A stretch of DNA of 64,000 bases from Gentiana macrophylla (lineage: Eukaryota > Streptophyta > Magnoliopsida > Gentianales > Gentianaceae). A program made the position numbers and the translations under genes. The DNA lies in assembly GCA_026214975.1 (NCBI GenBank), contig CM047806.1, forward strand, positions 2,765,822-2,829,821, written 5' to 3'. The notes below the pieces were generated by a model, which made no database searches, was not told the origin of the DNA, and saw only the letters and a list, made by a program, of their open reading frames with translations. Below are positions 33,688-47,430 of the stretch, one piece after another; positions within the stretch are counted from its first letter, which is position 1, and the number at the start of each line of letters is the position of its first letter.

Positions 33688-36600
33688 CTACCAACAGAAA
33701 TGGCATCTGACAGTCAAGTGACTCCTACTCCGGATGGTGCGCTAAACGGGGGACAGACTTCCCATACTACGGGAATTGTAACACAGACGTCCACGGTTAC
33801 TGGTGCAAACCATGAGAGACCGGAGAAGTTCAACGGTTCCAACTTTAAGCGTTGGCAGCGAGAAGATGTTGTTTTACATCACAACACTTGGGCTAGCAAG
33901 AATTTGGTCGATGACCGCGCCGATGGCGCCACACGAAACTCCTGAAAAGAGCGGCTTTTCTTCTTTGTAGAAAATTTGGAAGCACGGTGATTTTCGTGCA
34001 AGAATTATATTCTTAATGGTTTAGATAACATGTTGTATGGTGTATCTTTGTACTTATGATCTTGCTAAGTCATTGTAAAAGCATTAGAGAAGAAATATAC
34101 AACCGAAGATCTTTGGTGCCAAGAAGTTTCTTGTCATTGAGGTTTTGAAGTATGAAATGAATGATACTAAATCTATTGTGAAGCAGGTGGAGGAGTTGCA
34201 AATTCGATATCCGAGATGATAGCGAGAAGATCCCGAAAATCAATGAGAATTTTCAAGTGGCATGTGTGATTGAGAAGCTTCCCGACTCGTGGAAGGAATA
34301 CAAGAGCTATCTCATGCACAAAAAGAAGCAAGTAACGATGGATGATTTGATTGTCCGACCGTATTGAGAAGGACAATAGAGCATCCAAAAGAAGCGTTCT
34401 GTACTGTTGGACAAGCAAAGGCTAATGTGGGTGAGTTGAAAAACCGAGGAAGAGAAAGAAAGTGGAGAAATTTCCTAAGAAGACGGGGAATCGCCCAGAA
34501 GCCAACACCATATAAATTCAATGGTGATTGCCGAATCGTGGCAAGTTTGGACACCGTCTTTGCTGATTTGCCGGTCAAAGAATCCTTACAAACCTACGGC
34601 TCATATGGTTTGGGCCGAGGAGATGATGACAATCTCTACGTGCCATGGTGACCGAGTGCAACACCGTGAGGAATCCGAGGCGATGGTTTGTGGACACAGT
34701 GCCACTTAAACATGTATGTGTTGACCGTGAGATCTTCTCAACCTACAAAGTGGCAATGGTGAGAAGCTGTGGATGGGAAACTCTTCCCAATCAACTATTC
34801 GAGGGGCTGAAACGTGATTACGAAGATGACTTACGGGAAGAAGGCGACACTCACGAATGTTCTCCATGTTCACGACATACGTAGAAACTTGATTTACGGT
34901 GGTATCTTTGAATAAGAATGGTTTTAAACTTTCTTTGGTAATGACAAGGTCATTTTGACCAAAAATGAGATGTATGTTGGTAGAGGTTATTTTCTTGAAG
35001 GTTTATTTAAACCGAATGTAATGCTATAATGCCTAAGAATGTTGTGCCCATCGAGGCTAATAAAATTGCTTCTACTTACGCTTACTTGATTGAGTCTTGC
35101 ACTTTATGGCATAATCGTTTAGGACACGTTAATAATAAATCGATTCAAAGAATGATGAATTTGGATTTGTTACCTAAACTAAAATTTAACCAAACGGTAA
35201 ATGCCAAGTATGTGTTGAAGCAAAAATGACTAAAGCGCCATTTCCATCCGTGGAAAGAAATATGAGAACCTTTAGAATTAATTCACACCGATTTGTGTGA
35301 TTTAAAGTTTGTGCAATCGAGGCGGTAAAAAGTATTTTGTAACTTTTATCGATGAGTGTACAAGATACTGTTATGTTTATTTGCTAAGTAGCAAAGATGA
35401 GGCTATCGAGGTATTCAAAAATTATAAAAATGAAGTTGAGAATCAACTTAGCAGACGAATCAAGAAGGTTCGTAGTGATAGAGGTGGAGAGTATGAATCG
35501 CCATTTGAAGGATTATGCCTAGATTCGGGCATCATTCATCAAACTATTGCTCCATATGCTCTCAATCTAACGGAATTCCGAACGCATAAAAACCGTACTC
35601 TGAAAGAGATGATGAATGCTATGTTGATCGAGTTACGGTTTACCTCGAGAACTTGTGGGGAGGCTCTTCTCTCCGCCAATGTAATTCTCAGCAATTCCAT
35701 CTAAAAAGATGGATAAGACCCCATATGAGTTGTGGAAAGGCCACAAACCAAGTTATAAATACTTGAAAGTGTGGGGGTGTTTAGCAAAGGTGGAAGTGCC
35801 TAAACCTAAACAAATCAAGATTGAGCCTAAAACGATAGATTGCATATAGATTTCTTGTGCACAAATCTGACAACCCTGATGTGCATGTAAACACAATCAT
35901 GGAATCAAGAAATGCGGTGTTTTTTGAGGATGTCTTTCCAAACAAAGAAAGACATAATGAAGACTCAAATTCGACTAAGAGGGCACACGAAAATGTGGGG
36001 GATGATGTTTCAGAACACGAGGAAGTGGAACCTCGAAGGATTAAACGGGCTAGGACTTCAACGTCTTTTGGGCCAGATTTTCTCACCTACATGGTAGAAA
36101 ATACTCCAAGGACATATGCCGAGGCTATGTCTAATCCAGAAGCACCTTTCTGGAAAGAGGCAATTAATAGTGAGATAGATTCCATTATGCAAAATCACAC
36201 TTGGGAATTGGTTGATATTCCACCGGGACATAAAGCTCTCGGATGTAAGTGGATTTTCAAGAAGAAGCTTAAAGCTGATGGATCTATTGATAAGTATAAG
36301 GCCAGGTTGGTAGCTAAGGGTTATCGGCAAAAAGAGGGTCTTGATTTCTTTGATACTTACTCACCAGTAACTAGAATCACTTCTATAAGGGTTCTAATTT
36401 CTCTTCTTTCGCGATATATAACTTGGAAATACATCGGATGGATGTTAAAGCGCATTTACGAATGGTGAATTAGACGAAGAAATTTATATGGAACAACCCG
36501 AGGGGTTTGTGGTTCCAGTCGGAAAAACAAAGTGTGTCGACTCGTTAAGTCATTGTATGGGTGAAACAAGCACCCAAGCAATGGCATCAAAAGTTTGATC

Positions 36601-39535
36601 AAACTATGCTATCCAATGGGTTTAAGATCAACGAGTGCGACAAATGTGTCTACATCAAACATACACCTAATGCTTATGTGTTAGTGTGTTTATATGTTGA
36701 TGATATGTTGATTATGGGGAGTACTCATGATATGATCATGAATACCAAAAGATCTTGACACGTAACTTTGATATGAAAGATATGGATTGGCGGATGTAAT
36801 TTTGGGGATTAAAATCTCCGAATATCTCGAGGACTAGTGTTATCACAGTCTCACTACATTGAGTCCGTCTGAGGAGATTCGGTGTTTATAATGAAAGTCT
36901 GTGAAAACACCTATTGACTTGAGTCTTCTCTTAGTCAAAAATAAAAGGTGACCACGTGTCTCGATTAAAATATTCTCAGATTATCGGTTGTTTAATGTAC
37001 ATAACGAATTGTACTAGACCAGATATTGCATGTGCTGTGAATAAACTAAGCAGGTTTACAAGTAATCCTAGTGAGGATCATTGGAAAGCTCTTATTAGAG
37101 TACTAAAGTACTTGAAATATACAATGAACCTAGGATTATGCTACACAAGATATCCAGCAGTATTAGAAGGATATCTTGTGATGCAAATTGGATTTACGAT
37201 ACAAAAGAATCAAAATCCACAAGCTGGATATATTTTCATGATTGGTGGTCTTTGCGGTGTCTTGAAGTCCACTAAGCAGGCGTGCATATCTCGTTCCACA
37301 ATGGAAGGTGAGTTTATTGCATTAGACAAAGTGGTGAAGAGTTTGAGTGGCTTGAAATTTCTGAGGACATTCCATGTTGGACAAAACCGATTGCTCTCTA
37401 TTAGCATACACAATGATAGTCAATCGGCTATACACCGAGCACGCGAAATAGTATGTATAATGGTAAGTCTAGACATATACGTCGGCGACACAATACCATT
37501 AAACAAGCGATCTCTGAGTGGTGTGATTTCTATCGATTATGTAAAATCGAAGGAAAATCTTATGGATCCGCTTACAAAAGGTTTACATAGAGATCAAATG
37601 TCGGTTTGACACTCGGAATGGGGATCAAGCCTATTGAAAGATAAGCTTTGTAATGGTAACCCTACCATGTTATTTGGAGATCCCAAGATCTTGGTTCAAA
37701 GGGACAACTAAGTTATGAAAGTTTGTTGATGAACACTTACCCATTACGTGAATAAAAGTGTTATGCGCGTGAAGTGAAGGTTAAGTGAAAACTTTTAATG
37801 ATTCCTATACCTTGATTAAATTCAAGTGGGGTATGGCAGAATACTCTTGATAGGAGGTCACCTATGTAAGTGCGAAGTGGGGCCGCTTCAAAGAGAGTTC
37901 ACAGGCTAGAATTCTCTAACGCACTTTCTGAAACCAGGTGTGATTCAGGGCCAAAATGAATCCAGTCATGAGAACCAAGTACAATGTTAAGGGAAATATT
38001 GTGTGAGTACTATTGTCGGTTTTACACTAAAGGTCGAAAACGATTCAAGACTTAAGTTCACTGATTAACCGAGTAAATCCGATAGTATTTCACTAAGGCA
38101 GGTTCAAAGTCAGAAGCTACCTCTCCTGATGCAATATTTTTCTCGCGAGAATCTCTTCGTAGATGCATCTGCATTAATTTCCATTCATGTGGGGATTGTT
38201 GGAGAAAATGTGGAATTGAATTTAAAATGAATTAAAAATGATTTTATAATCATTTTATTGATGACTTTGTAAGCGTATTTCGGATATATTCTTGTATAGA
38301 ATATATGTAATGTTTTATTAATTCGAAAACTACGTGAGTCGTAGATGAATTCAGATTTGGAATCATTCAATTCGGATAACGAGTGAATGAGAAATTAACG
38401 CTTAAAGTCGGTTTGTTGGAAAATTGATGATATGTCATATTGGGCCTATTGGGCTTAAGTGTGTGTTATGAAAAGGAAAAATGGGAAGAAACTTTTCTCC
38501 CACATTGGTTGGAAGAAGGAAAAGAAGCAATATTTATATGATATTGTTTTAGTGTAGTTGGAATAAGAAACCAACATTATACACCGTTCTCTACGCTGGC
38601 GCGAGGGGTGCAAATCCAATCGGATTTACCGCTGGGTCTTGTGCATGCCCGCGTGTCCTGCATGACTACGAATGCGGCTCGATTTGAAGGTTCATGATTA
38701 GAGTTCGGTTTTGCATTGCAATGTTAATTTACCTTGGGCTTGTGCATGCTCGCGTATTTAACGCATGCATTTCGATTTACCGCCTTGGCTTGTGCATGCC
38801 AGCGTGTCCTGCGTACGAACGAATGCAGCTCGATTTGAAGGTTCACAGTCAGAGTTCGGTTTTGCATTGCAACTGTTAATTTACCCTTGGGCTTGTGCAT
38901 GCCTGCGTACACGAATGCAGCTCGATTTGAAGGTTCACAGTCAGAGTTCGGTTTTGCATTGCAACTGTTAATTTATTTTTGATCGTCTCTTGAGAGTGAG
39001 ATCTGCTCATATTCTATCCAACTTTAAGTCGTGATTAAAGCCGAGGCTTTTAGCTTTCAAGTTCCAACATAATCTCGATATTTATGACATTCAATTCAAG
39101 CCGAGGTTTGTTCATTTCCATCGCTTTTCCATGTCCTCTGCTATATAAACGAGCTACATGAATGGGAAGAAAAAACACGCATACGTAAATACAAACACGT
39201 AATTGCATACATACATACATTTTTCTCGCATCTTGTTCTTGCATCAAGTGAAGAGTTTCAAGCTTTGTAGAGTTCGTCGTTGTTCAGAGTTTGCAGTACC
39301 GCTATTCTGAAAGGTAATCTGAGAATTCCTGGGAGACAATTGCTGTAAACCGGGGTACATACCGGAGCAAATTTGTCTTAAGGAAAGAGTTCGTCTCGGC
39401 TCAGATCTTAGCATATCCTTTTATCATTGCTATTGTATTTTCTTTCTATATTTTGTTGTATCTGTTTCGTCATCAAAATTAATAAAATTGTTGTTTAATT
39501 CGGTTTGATTATTTTAATTATACACGGGTGATAAT
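33688..39535 (+). mobile_element. Copia-A (right block), same structure
   Basis: Same truncated copia with no 5' LTR: gag from MASDSQVTPTPDG, integrase with LWHNRLGH and an intact CxxC, a longer continuous RT start (THKNRTLKEM to FFDTYSPVTRITSIRVL), YVDDMLIMGS, and RNase H from SRLKYSQIIGCLMYITN to LMDPLTKGL. Many frameshifts, mostly at positions different from the left copy. Typical pairs are TTCTGG (left) against TTACGG (right). Confidence 0.85.
38197..39535 (+). repeat. Copia-A 3' LTR (right block)
   Basis: Starts TGTTGGAGAAAAT after GTGGGGAT. Carries the CTTGTGCATGCC tandem array (about 38625-38975) with a different unit composition from the left copy. Confidence 0.75.
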
Positions 39536-39769
39536 AAAAATATCAGTGAGGGCACATATATATACAATATTTATTAATTTTCTTCAGTTCAACAGGGTCC
39601 ACAAACCCCATTGTGTGTCTACCTTTAAAGAGAAACGGCTTATCTAGCCGAGGGAAAAAACACTAGAGACCCCTAAGCCTTAATGATCGTAACATTTTGG
39701 CCCTCAAACTATTTTTTCAACAAACGGGCCATTAAAATCAATATTATAGTAACAAATTGGTCCTTGGTC
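39536..39769 (+). repeat. Direct repeat flanking copia-A (right block), right
   Basis: Continues into gene B intron and the inverted-arm MITE (about 39671-40010). Confidence 0.86.
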
Positions 39770-40105
39770 AATTTTTTGTTAATATAATGGCCCAAAATAT
39801 GTTAAATTTTATTATATTGGCCGGCATAGATTATGCAAAAACAATTATTTTAAACGCACCCTTGCATAGCTCTTACTCCTTAGATTTCAACGCCACAAAC
39901 TATACAAAAACGGACTTTAAAATAATGGATCGGTAAAGTTTATTCAAATGTCAGTTTGTTAAGAAAATAAAGTTTAAGGCCAAACCATTACGATCCTAAT
40001 AATTTAGAACCTCCAGCTTTTTTGACCTATTAAGAAGCCCACATTAATGACAAACACAAGTACATTGATCATACGGTATATGGAGCTTAGGTGTGGTGTG
40101 TGTAC

Positions 40106-40428
40106 TTGTGGTTGTGGGTCTTCCTCTTGCTCGGGAACCGGAGGTTGAGGAAATTTGCACCTTAATTACTTGGTTATAATAAGGAACCCCGCATTCACAG
40201 TCGTCAGGACAAATCAGAATCAAACAAGCATGTTCCATCGCCACAAATGTAGGCAGGAAGTGGCCGGACCTCCCAAAGTTTTTCTTCTTGGTAGTAGCAC
40301 AGATCAACCACCAAGTATGTGCATGCCATTTTTTAGTTGTACTTTTTCAATTTTGCTTACTTCGGGTCGACCACTCGTGGTCATGTCTCTTCTTAGTTGT
40401 ACTTTTCCAATGCCGCTTACTTCACCAG
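40106..40428 (-). pseudogene. Knottin gene B, exon with first knottin, 3' part (right block)
   Basis: Same content as 14155-14478: ICGDGTC, frame break, CPDDCECGVPYYN with Lys in place of the last Cys. The stop present after the knottin in the left copy (TGA) is AGA here, so the frame stays open to the exon end. The donor has lost one G. It abuts the copia-B LTR, and its missing 5' part is found on the other side of that element at 55784-55839. Confidence 0.68.
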
Positions 40429-40624
40429 TGATAAGAGGTATAATACTCAAAAAGCAATTTTGGAGAATTCGATTAATCCTGCTTTTATTCACCTCCTTAC
40501 ATCACAAACATACATGTATATATATATCTCAAGCTCCTTACTCCTAATCTCTTCGTGTAAGTACCATACTACCCTTACAAATAAATAAAATAACAAAGAT
40601 AAAATATCATAAAATATCTCAATA
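40429..40624 (-). repeat. Copia-B 3' LTR (right block)
   Basis: Matches the 193-base LTRs with a few added bases. The adjoining purine tract is altered (TCTCGAG for CCCTCAAG on the plus strand). Confidence 0.88.
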
Positions 40625-40659
40625 CCTTCTCGAGTTGGAGGGCGGGAAGGACGCACACC

Positions 40660-42534
40660 CAACTTGTCCAACAAAAATTTCAACTGTTGTGCGCCAAGTG
40701 CTTTGGTAAGCATATCCGCAAGCTGGTGTCTCAATGGAACATACGACGGAGATACAATGCCCGTAGTAATGGCATCACGCACAAAATGACAATCTGCTTC
40801 AATATGTTTTGTGCGCTCGTGAAAGACCGGGTTATTAGCAATATGAATTGCCGCTTGACTGTCACAATGAAGAATACTGCCGAGAGGAAGTTGAACACCT
40901 AAGTCACCAAGTAGTTGCCGTAACCATTTTAATTCGCATGTAATGGCCGCCATGGATCTATACTCCGCTTCAGCCGAAGACCGAGAGACGGTCACCTGTT
41001 TCTTCGTTTTCCAAGATATCGGGGAAGTACCGAGTAGAACTAACCAACCAGTGAGTGATCGACGCGTCAGAGGGCAGCTCGCCCAATCTGAATCATACCA
41101 TCCTTCAAGATGTAAAGGACTGTCCGCCTTAAGTAAAATACCTTGTCCCGGGTTCCACGATAAATACCGAACAACACGAAGAGCTGCGTCCCAATGCGCA
41201 ACCCGAGGGGCCTGCATAAACTGCGAGAGAACATGTACTGAATATGCCAAATCCGGCCTAGTGACACCCAGATAAATTAAGCGACCAACCAACCGCCTAT
41301 AAACACTTGGATCCTCCAACAAGTCTCCTTGGGCCGTGGCAAGGCTGTGATGTTGTGCCATCGGAAAATCAACCGGTGGTGAATCTGTCATGCCTGTTTC
41401 GGATATAATATCCAATGCATATTTACGTTGGGATAAAAAAAAATACCCTCCGCATTCCGAGCTACCTCTAACCCCAGAAAATATTTCAGCTTGCCGAGGT
41501 CCTTCATTTTGAAACAGGAGCCAAGATATGCTTTGAAAATGCGCAAGCTATTGACATCATTACTCGCAAGAATCATATCATCAATGTATATCAAAACGTT
41601 CAGCCATATATTTCCTCGGACCAAAGTAAATAACGAGTAATCTGAATATGATTGGTGAAAACCATACCTCTTGAGTGCAGCAGCAAGTTTAGCAAACCAG
41701 CACCGCGGTGTTTGTCGAAGGCCATAGAGAGACTTTCGCATTCGACACACCAAGTTTTTATTTTTATTCTCAAAGCCGGGAGGCACGCACATGTAAATTT
41801 CATCTTCCAAATCACCATGAAGGAAGGCATTATGCACATCCATCTGGTGCACTATCCAACCATAACAACGGCCACGACCAAAAAGCACGCACCGTAACCA
41901 TTTTCGCAACCGGTGCAAATGTTTGATATAATCCACCCTTCGGTTTGGTGATTACGAAGGCCACCAAACGAGCTTTCAACCGCTGCAACTCACCATGTTC
42001 ATTGTACTTCTCCGTATATACCCATTTGCTTCCCAATGCCTTTTTCCCGGGAGGAAGGGGTTGCAAGGTCCACGTGCCTTGATCCTCCAATGCTTTTATT
42101 TCATCAGCCATAGCTTGTCGCCAACCAGGGGATTGCATTGCTTCTTTGAAGGTACGAGGAGTAGTACCGGTTGCCACATTAACAACAAACCTGCGAAGTG
42201 TGTCAGAAAATTTTGAACAATCTACAAAATATGTAAGCGGAGATAAACTACCTGAAGAGGGAGATCGTGTGGAGAGACATGCCGGAGGACTTTTCTTAGC
42301 TACCTTCATATGAGTGATATAATCGTGATAACGCGGATTAGGCACCCGAGCACGTTTACCACGTCCCAAAATAGCCCCATCATCTGTATTAGACCCCTCG
42401 GCCCTCTCCTCACTAGTTACAATAATTTCCTCCGCACCATCCATACGATCTATAGTAATCGGCTCATCATTTTCTGACTCACTATCACTAGGCACATTAT
42501 TATCAAACTGTTGAAAGCTCTCGGCCCCTTCCAA
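40660..42534 (-). pseudogene. Copia-B RT and RNase H, frameshifted
   Basis: Three overlapping frames cover it. The N-terminal linker to the RT has ACLSTRSPSSGS and ALEDQGTWTLQPLPPGKKAL. The RT has QMDVHNAFLHGDLEDEIYM and the catalytic YIDDMILASND. RNase H has SDWASCPLTRRSLTGW, SSAEAEYRSMAAITCE, HCDSQAAIHIANNP and QLADMLTKALG. Breaks lie near 41900 and at an A8 run near 41440. The left copy is intact at the first break, so that break is private or an error. Confidence 0.87.
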
Positions 42535-44374
42535 TGTCCTTGGCCGTGAGTTACTTGGGGCATTGTAGCAAAAGGAAACTCATTCTCACAAAAACGTACA
42601 TCCCGACTCACAAATGTTTCATTTGTTTCCAAATCCAAAACAGTCCAACCTTTCTTCGCAAAGGGGTATCCCAAGAACACACATTTACGACTTCTACTAG
42701 CAAATTTATCCCCCTTATGATTTAAATTATGGGCATAGCAAAGACAACCTAGTACTTTTATCATATCAAAGTCCGGGGTTTTCCCAAACAAACATTCATA
42801 CGGCGTTTGATAATCTAGTAATCGCGAAGGTGTGCGATTTATTAAAAAACAGGCCGCCAGAACACACTCCCCCCAATACTTTAACGGTAAATGACCCTCA
42901 AAACGTAGTGCACGTGCAACGTTTAAAATATGTTGGTGTTTACGTTCGACACGGCCATTTTGCTGTGGCGTTTTGACACAAGATGTTTCGAATATAATGT
43001 CATCCGTACGAAACTTATCCAACAAGCGTTTAAATTCCGTTCCATTATCGCTTCGAACACGTAAAATTGTACCGTCAAATTGCCGACTCACCATTGCCAT
43101 AAACTCCAAAAACAAAGTTGCAACTTCACTTTTATCATAAACAAGATAAACCCAAACCGATCTAGAAAAATCATCCAAAATTGTCAAGAAATAACGCGCA
43201 CCGCACGTAGATGGGGTCGGATACGGACCCCATAAATCACAATGTATGAGCTCAAAAGGTTTACTAGCTCGCTTATTACTATTAAAAAAACGTGCCCTAT
43301 GTTGTTTTGCACGGAAGCAAACATCACAATTTTTATTTAAATTATCAGAACCAAACGAACGAGGAAAATGCTTCAAAACCTTCTGCGAGGGATGTCCTAA
43401 GCGCTTATGCCACAACTGAAGTGAGTCTTTACTTGCAACAGCCATAACACGTGCTCTAGGTACTCCCCGGAAATAGAAAAGTCCTCCATTACGCTCACCC
43501 ACTCCAATCACCCTCCTCGTCATTCGGTCCTGCAATACACATAAGGTAGATGTAAATTCAGCTCGGCAATTCAAATCATCCATCAATTGCGACACAGATA
43601 CTAAGTTACATTCAAGCTTGGGGACATATAACACATTATGCAATTTAAGACCACCCGGTAAAAATAAATTTCCCTCATGTGTAGCATGAGATGTAGTTCC
43701 ATCCGGCAACGTAACGGGACAATTATTCACCATCTGTACATTGATCAATTTATCAAACACCCTGGTGACATGGTGTGTGGCACCTGTATCAACAATCCAC
43801 AATTTCTCACCGTTTAGACGATCCCGTGGTTTAGCATAATTCAACACATCAAGCACCGCGTTCCATTGTTCCGGAGTTAAATTGGTAAGGCCGGATTCCT
43901 CCAAAGTTGTTGGTGTTCCATGAGCTGCTGTAGTGCTCCCAGTCTGCGTGTGATTGGCTTTTATTTTATGTGCATCACCCCTATAATTTCCAGGACTTGG
44001 GCCGCCGCTGTATTGCTGCTGTATGCCTGTGCTTCTGCCTCGTCCACTTGCAGCTCGTCCACCCCCTGTTCGAGCACCGCCGCGGCCCCCCCTGGGGAGG
44101 TCACCCCACCACTCCGGATAGCCTATCAAATCAAAACAGCCAAGGTCATCATGTCCAGTAATTTGACAATGCTTACAAAATTTCTTAGCATTCTCTGCTT
44201 TGCGTTTTGCCTTCAACTCGGCTTGCACTTTAAACGCCATCATGGCATCTCGATCCTCTCGTAACGGGCCCCCGATTTTGTGCAAACGTTCTTCTTGGGA
44301 TATACTCTGGAATGCTCTGTCAACAGTTGGTAATGGATCCAAATTTAACAACTGCGATCGGAGTGCGGCGTATG
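42450..44374 (-). pseudogene. Copia-B gag C terminus, protease and integrase
   Basis: About 640 residues open from the Athila junction. It has a CCHC zinc knuckle (CKHCQITGHDDLGC, about residue 71) and protease VDTGATHH (about 199). The integrase has the finger H327-x4-H332 and C354-x2-C357 and core acidic residues in HCDLWGP (384), RSDNGTEF (447) and GRVERKH (481). The frame drops out near residue 610. The gag start is on the far side of the nested Athila. Apart from that split this region has no internal stop, so the element is fairly young. Confidence 0.9.
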
Positions 44375-45956
44375 TGATGGAGGTCAAGTTAAATTATTAA
44401 CTCGAGACCTACTAACCCACTAGCAAGAGAACTAGGTTCAATTGTAGTATAGCCAGACAGAGTCGAGGTCGATCCCACAGAGACTCGGCACAAATAAAAC
44501 ACAACTTACTTTATCAGACTTAAATTGAAAGGGCGGCCTACGACCAACTAAATGCTGTAAATAAAATAGCGACAACCACAAGACACAAAATACCACAAAG
44601 ACAAATCAAAGACTACTAAAACACGGATAATACGGTTGATATTATCTAGACAAATAGTATTGATTACGCTAGTAGATCATAACTCCCCCATGTGAATTAG
44701 GTTGATAACGAGACAAAACAAACGTTCAAGATTAATTATTATGACTACGGGAGTCATCCCCTAAGGTAGATTTAGCTCCGGTTAGGCCATCTAAATCATC
44801 GTGCCTCCATTACGTGACTTCGCTTTTTAATGCCTCCATCTCATATAACCCGACACAATTATGTAACTAGGGATGCCGGTGTAAACCGTAACCTCATCTA
44901 AGCAACATTCCTATGGTTGGCGTACTTCTTAGATGCCGATTCAATCTATATCCTAAGTAACAATCACTTTTGAGTCTCATGTTAAATTATGATGACGAAT
45001 AATTAAGTTGATCGAGTTTAATTGCTCGTTTAAATTCCAAATCAGAGAACTCGACGTAGTCGGCCGATCATGATATTGCCCTACACCTTACCACACTCGG
45101 TCGATCGAACGACAAAGACTCGGGCGACCGAGTGACACGTCAGTCGACCGAACACGAGTTCGTGCTGCGGAACAAATCATGATTACTTCGTAACGTTTCT
45201 AACCTAAGCACATGGGTTCGTAAATAAATCTACATCACGCAATCAATACAAATAAAACTACTCCATAATAAAATATATCAGATCTACAAATAAAGATTGC
45301 ATAATTGAATAGTCATACCCTCGAAGACGAGAGTGACTCCCACTCTTTAATGCGCTCCCTAATCGGAGAATCCGACGAATCCACAATGTACGAACATAAA
45401 GAAAAGAAAAGAAAACTAAAACTTAAATTGCATAAATTGTTTTGTGTTGTAGTGGTGTGTCTTCTCAATTTCGTAGCTGCTGTTTATATAGGAGTTGTAG
45501 CCGACATAGGGAGAATCCAGAAGATTGACACGCATTTATCACCTTAGGCTTGGGTGACCGAACCGTTACGCTCGGTCGACCGAATGGCATGTTTCGGTCG
45601 ACCGAGCCACCTTCTACGCGCTTTCAATTTGGCTCCGTCGACTTGTTCCCCACTTCACTCGTTTGTGCCGATCGATTAATCTTTTCTTCAATGCTCCGAT
45701 TTTCTTCTCTTTATCTTGAGATCTCCGATTGTGTGATAATTATCTTCCCGATTTATCATGATCTGCAAAATCAGCATTTATCACACAATTAATTGCTCTT
45801 TTATAATAAAAACAGCTAAATACCAATTATCATATTAATAATCACTTATCATTAAATAATAAATATAAACACGTGATTAAATATGAAATATATATAATTG
45901 ACTCCGATTTAAGGTTATAATTGATGACATAAATAGGTATATTTTAACCGTCATCA
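44375..45956 (-). repeat. Athila 3' LTR
   Basis: Starts (plus strand) TGATGGAGGTCAAG and ends ACCGTCATCA, with a minus-strand TATA box (CTATATAAACAG near 45486). Contains a cluster of GGTCGACCGA palindromes. The polypurine tract AAGTGGGGGCATTT follows at 45957. Confidence 0.92.
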
Positions 45957-47430
45957 AAATGCCCCCACTTAAACTTTGCTTCGTCCGAACAAAGCATCAA
46001 TAAGTCATTCCCCAAGACAACATTTTTTCGTGGTCAACTCATACTTACACAAGAAACCCGAGTCAACTCATACCGGTCATGCTCATAAGATAAGCATTAT
46101 CCACTACTCGCTATGAATCAAGTGATTGTGTGCATGTGCGTTGGTTTTATATAAATGTAGCTTGATTTAGAGTTTATGGACTTCATATCTAAATTCACCA
46201 ACATCAAGCATTCATACTTCTTATGCCTCGCAATGGTTAAAGCACTAGAACAATAAGCAAGAGCGTATCTATAGTGGTTTTGGACTTTGAGACCGAGTAC
46301 TACTCAAAGCCTCTAAAAATTAATATTTTCAATTTTTGCATATGTTTGAATACTACTAATCTCAAGGAAGAAAACTTTTTAATGAGTATCTCCTATCTTA
46401 GATCATGCATAGCACCGAATATTACCACAAGCGCAGGCTACTTTGGTAATTTTCTACAAGCCCAGTGTTTTAATGCATTGTCAAAACACAGTACGTCCCA
46501 AGCTTATTACTCCGCTCTTGTTGGCTTAGAAGATCGAATACATTAGTCGACAAATATCGACATTAGGTCCTCATAACCACTTATCTACGCATTGTACACA
46601 TACTTCTTTCAATTATTATAACTCATGCGGTACTAAGCGATTCACATGTCGAGTAATTGAACAATACCTAACTACTTGCAATTGTTGGCATGAATATCCT
46701 TAAGTCTACTAACAATTTATCGCAAAAGTATAATATGACTACGTACTCACGCAACTTGGTTCATGTCCTATTAATTCTAAGTATAATAACTTCACAAGTT
46801 TAAGGGTACGAGTTAAACAACTTGGCATTTATCCATAAAAATTTTAAAATTTGGCTCAATATTGTCTCAAAGTGTACCGTTTCCTTATCGCAACATATAG
46901 CACAATATACATATATATAGCTAAGTCCCCTGCCCCCCACTTAAATATGGCATTGTCCTCAATGATAAAAATAAATGAGAGTTCAAGATGAAAGACTTAG
47001 CTCTGGAAACGGCTCCCAAGTAAAGGAACAATATCGGAGTAATCATCGGCACATGTGGAGAGAGAGACACATCTGTATAAACAAACAAGCTCCACGAAAT
47101 CGTCAAATACCATGTCTATGGAAGTTATAAAATAATGTGGCGGTAATTAGATATAGATATCTAAAAGCAGTTTAAGCCACTTTACTTTATAACGCCATGG
47201 ACAAGACCAAAAGGGATTTAAACCTAAATAAAAAAAAAAAACTCACATGACGGCTATCAAGGAAAAAACCTCGTTTATTCCGAACTTAGACTCGAACATG
47301 GCGAGATGAGAAAAAAAACCGTGATAGGCGCATGCTACTTTATTAAAAAGAAAAACAAAAGATAGTTATAGGTAGTAGTTCTAAATTTAAAGTCGCTTAG
47401 CTCGACTCAAACTCAAGATGGTTTATTCAT
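45957..47430 (-). other. Athila 3' internal region, no coding signal
   Basis: Between the integrase end and the LTR no frame longer than about 90 residues and no transmembrane or envelope-like pattern is visible. In many Athila elements an extra ORF lies here, so it may have been lost. Confidence 0.6.

Larger units (their letters stand above)
27705..42472. repeat. Large duplicated block, right copy
   Basis: Counterpart of bases 1-16525. It lacks the solo LTR and the MITE in gene A exon 2. It continues beyond the left block into the full copia-B, which shows what the left copy would contain past its gap. Confidence 0.93.

Noticed and set aside
45957..47430. Envelope-like ORF of the Athila
   Set aside because: No long frame, signal or membrane segment found.
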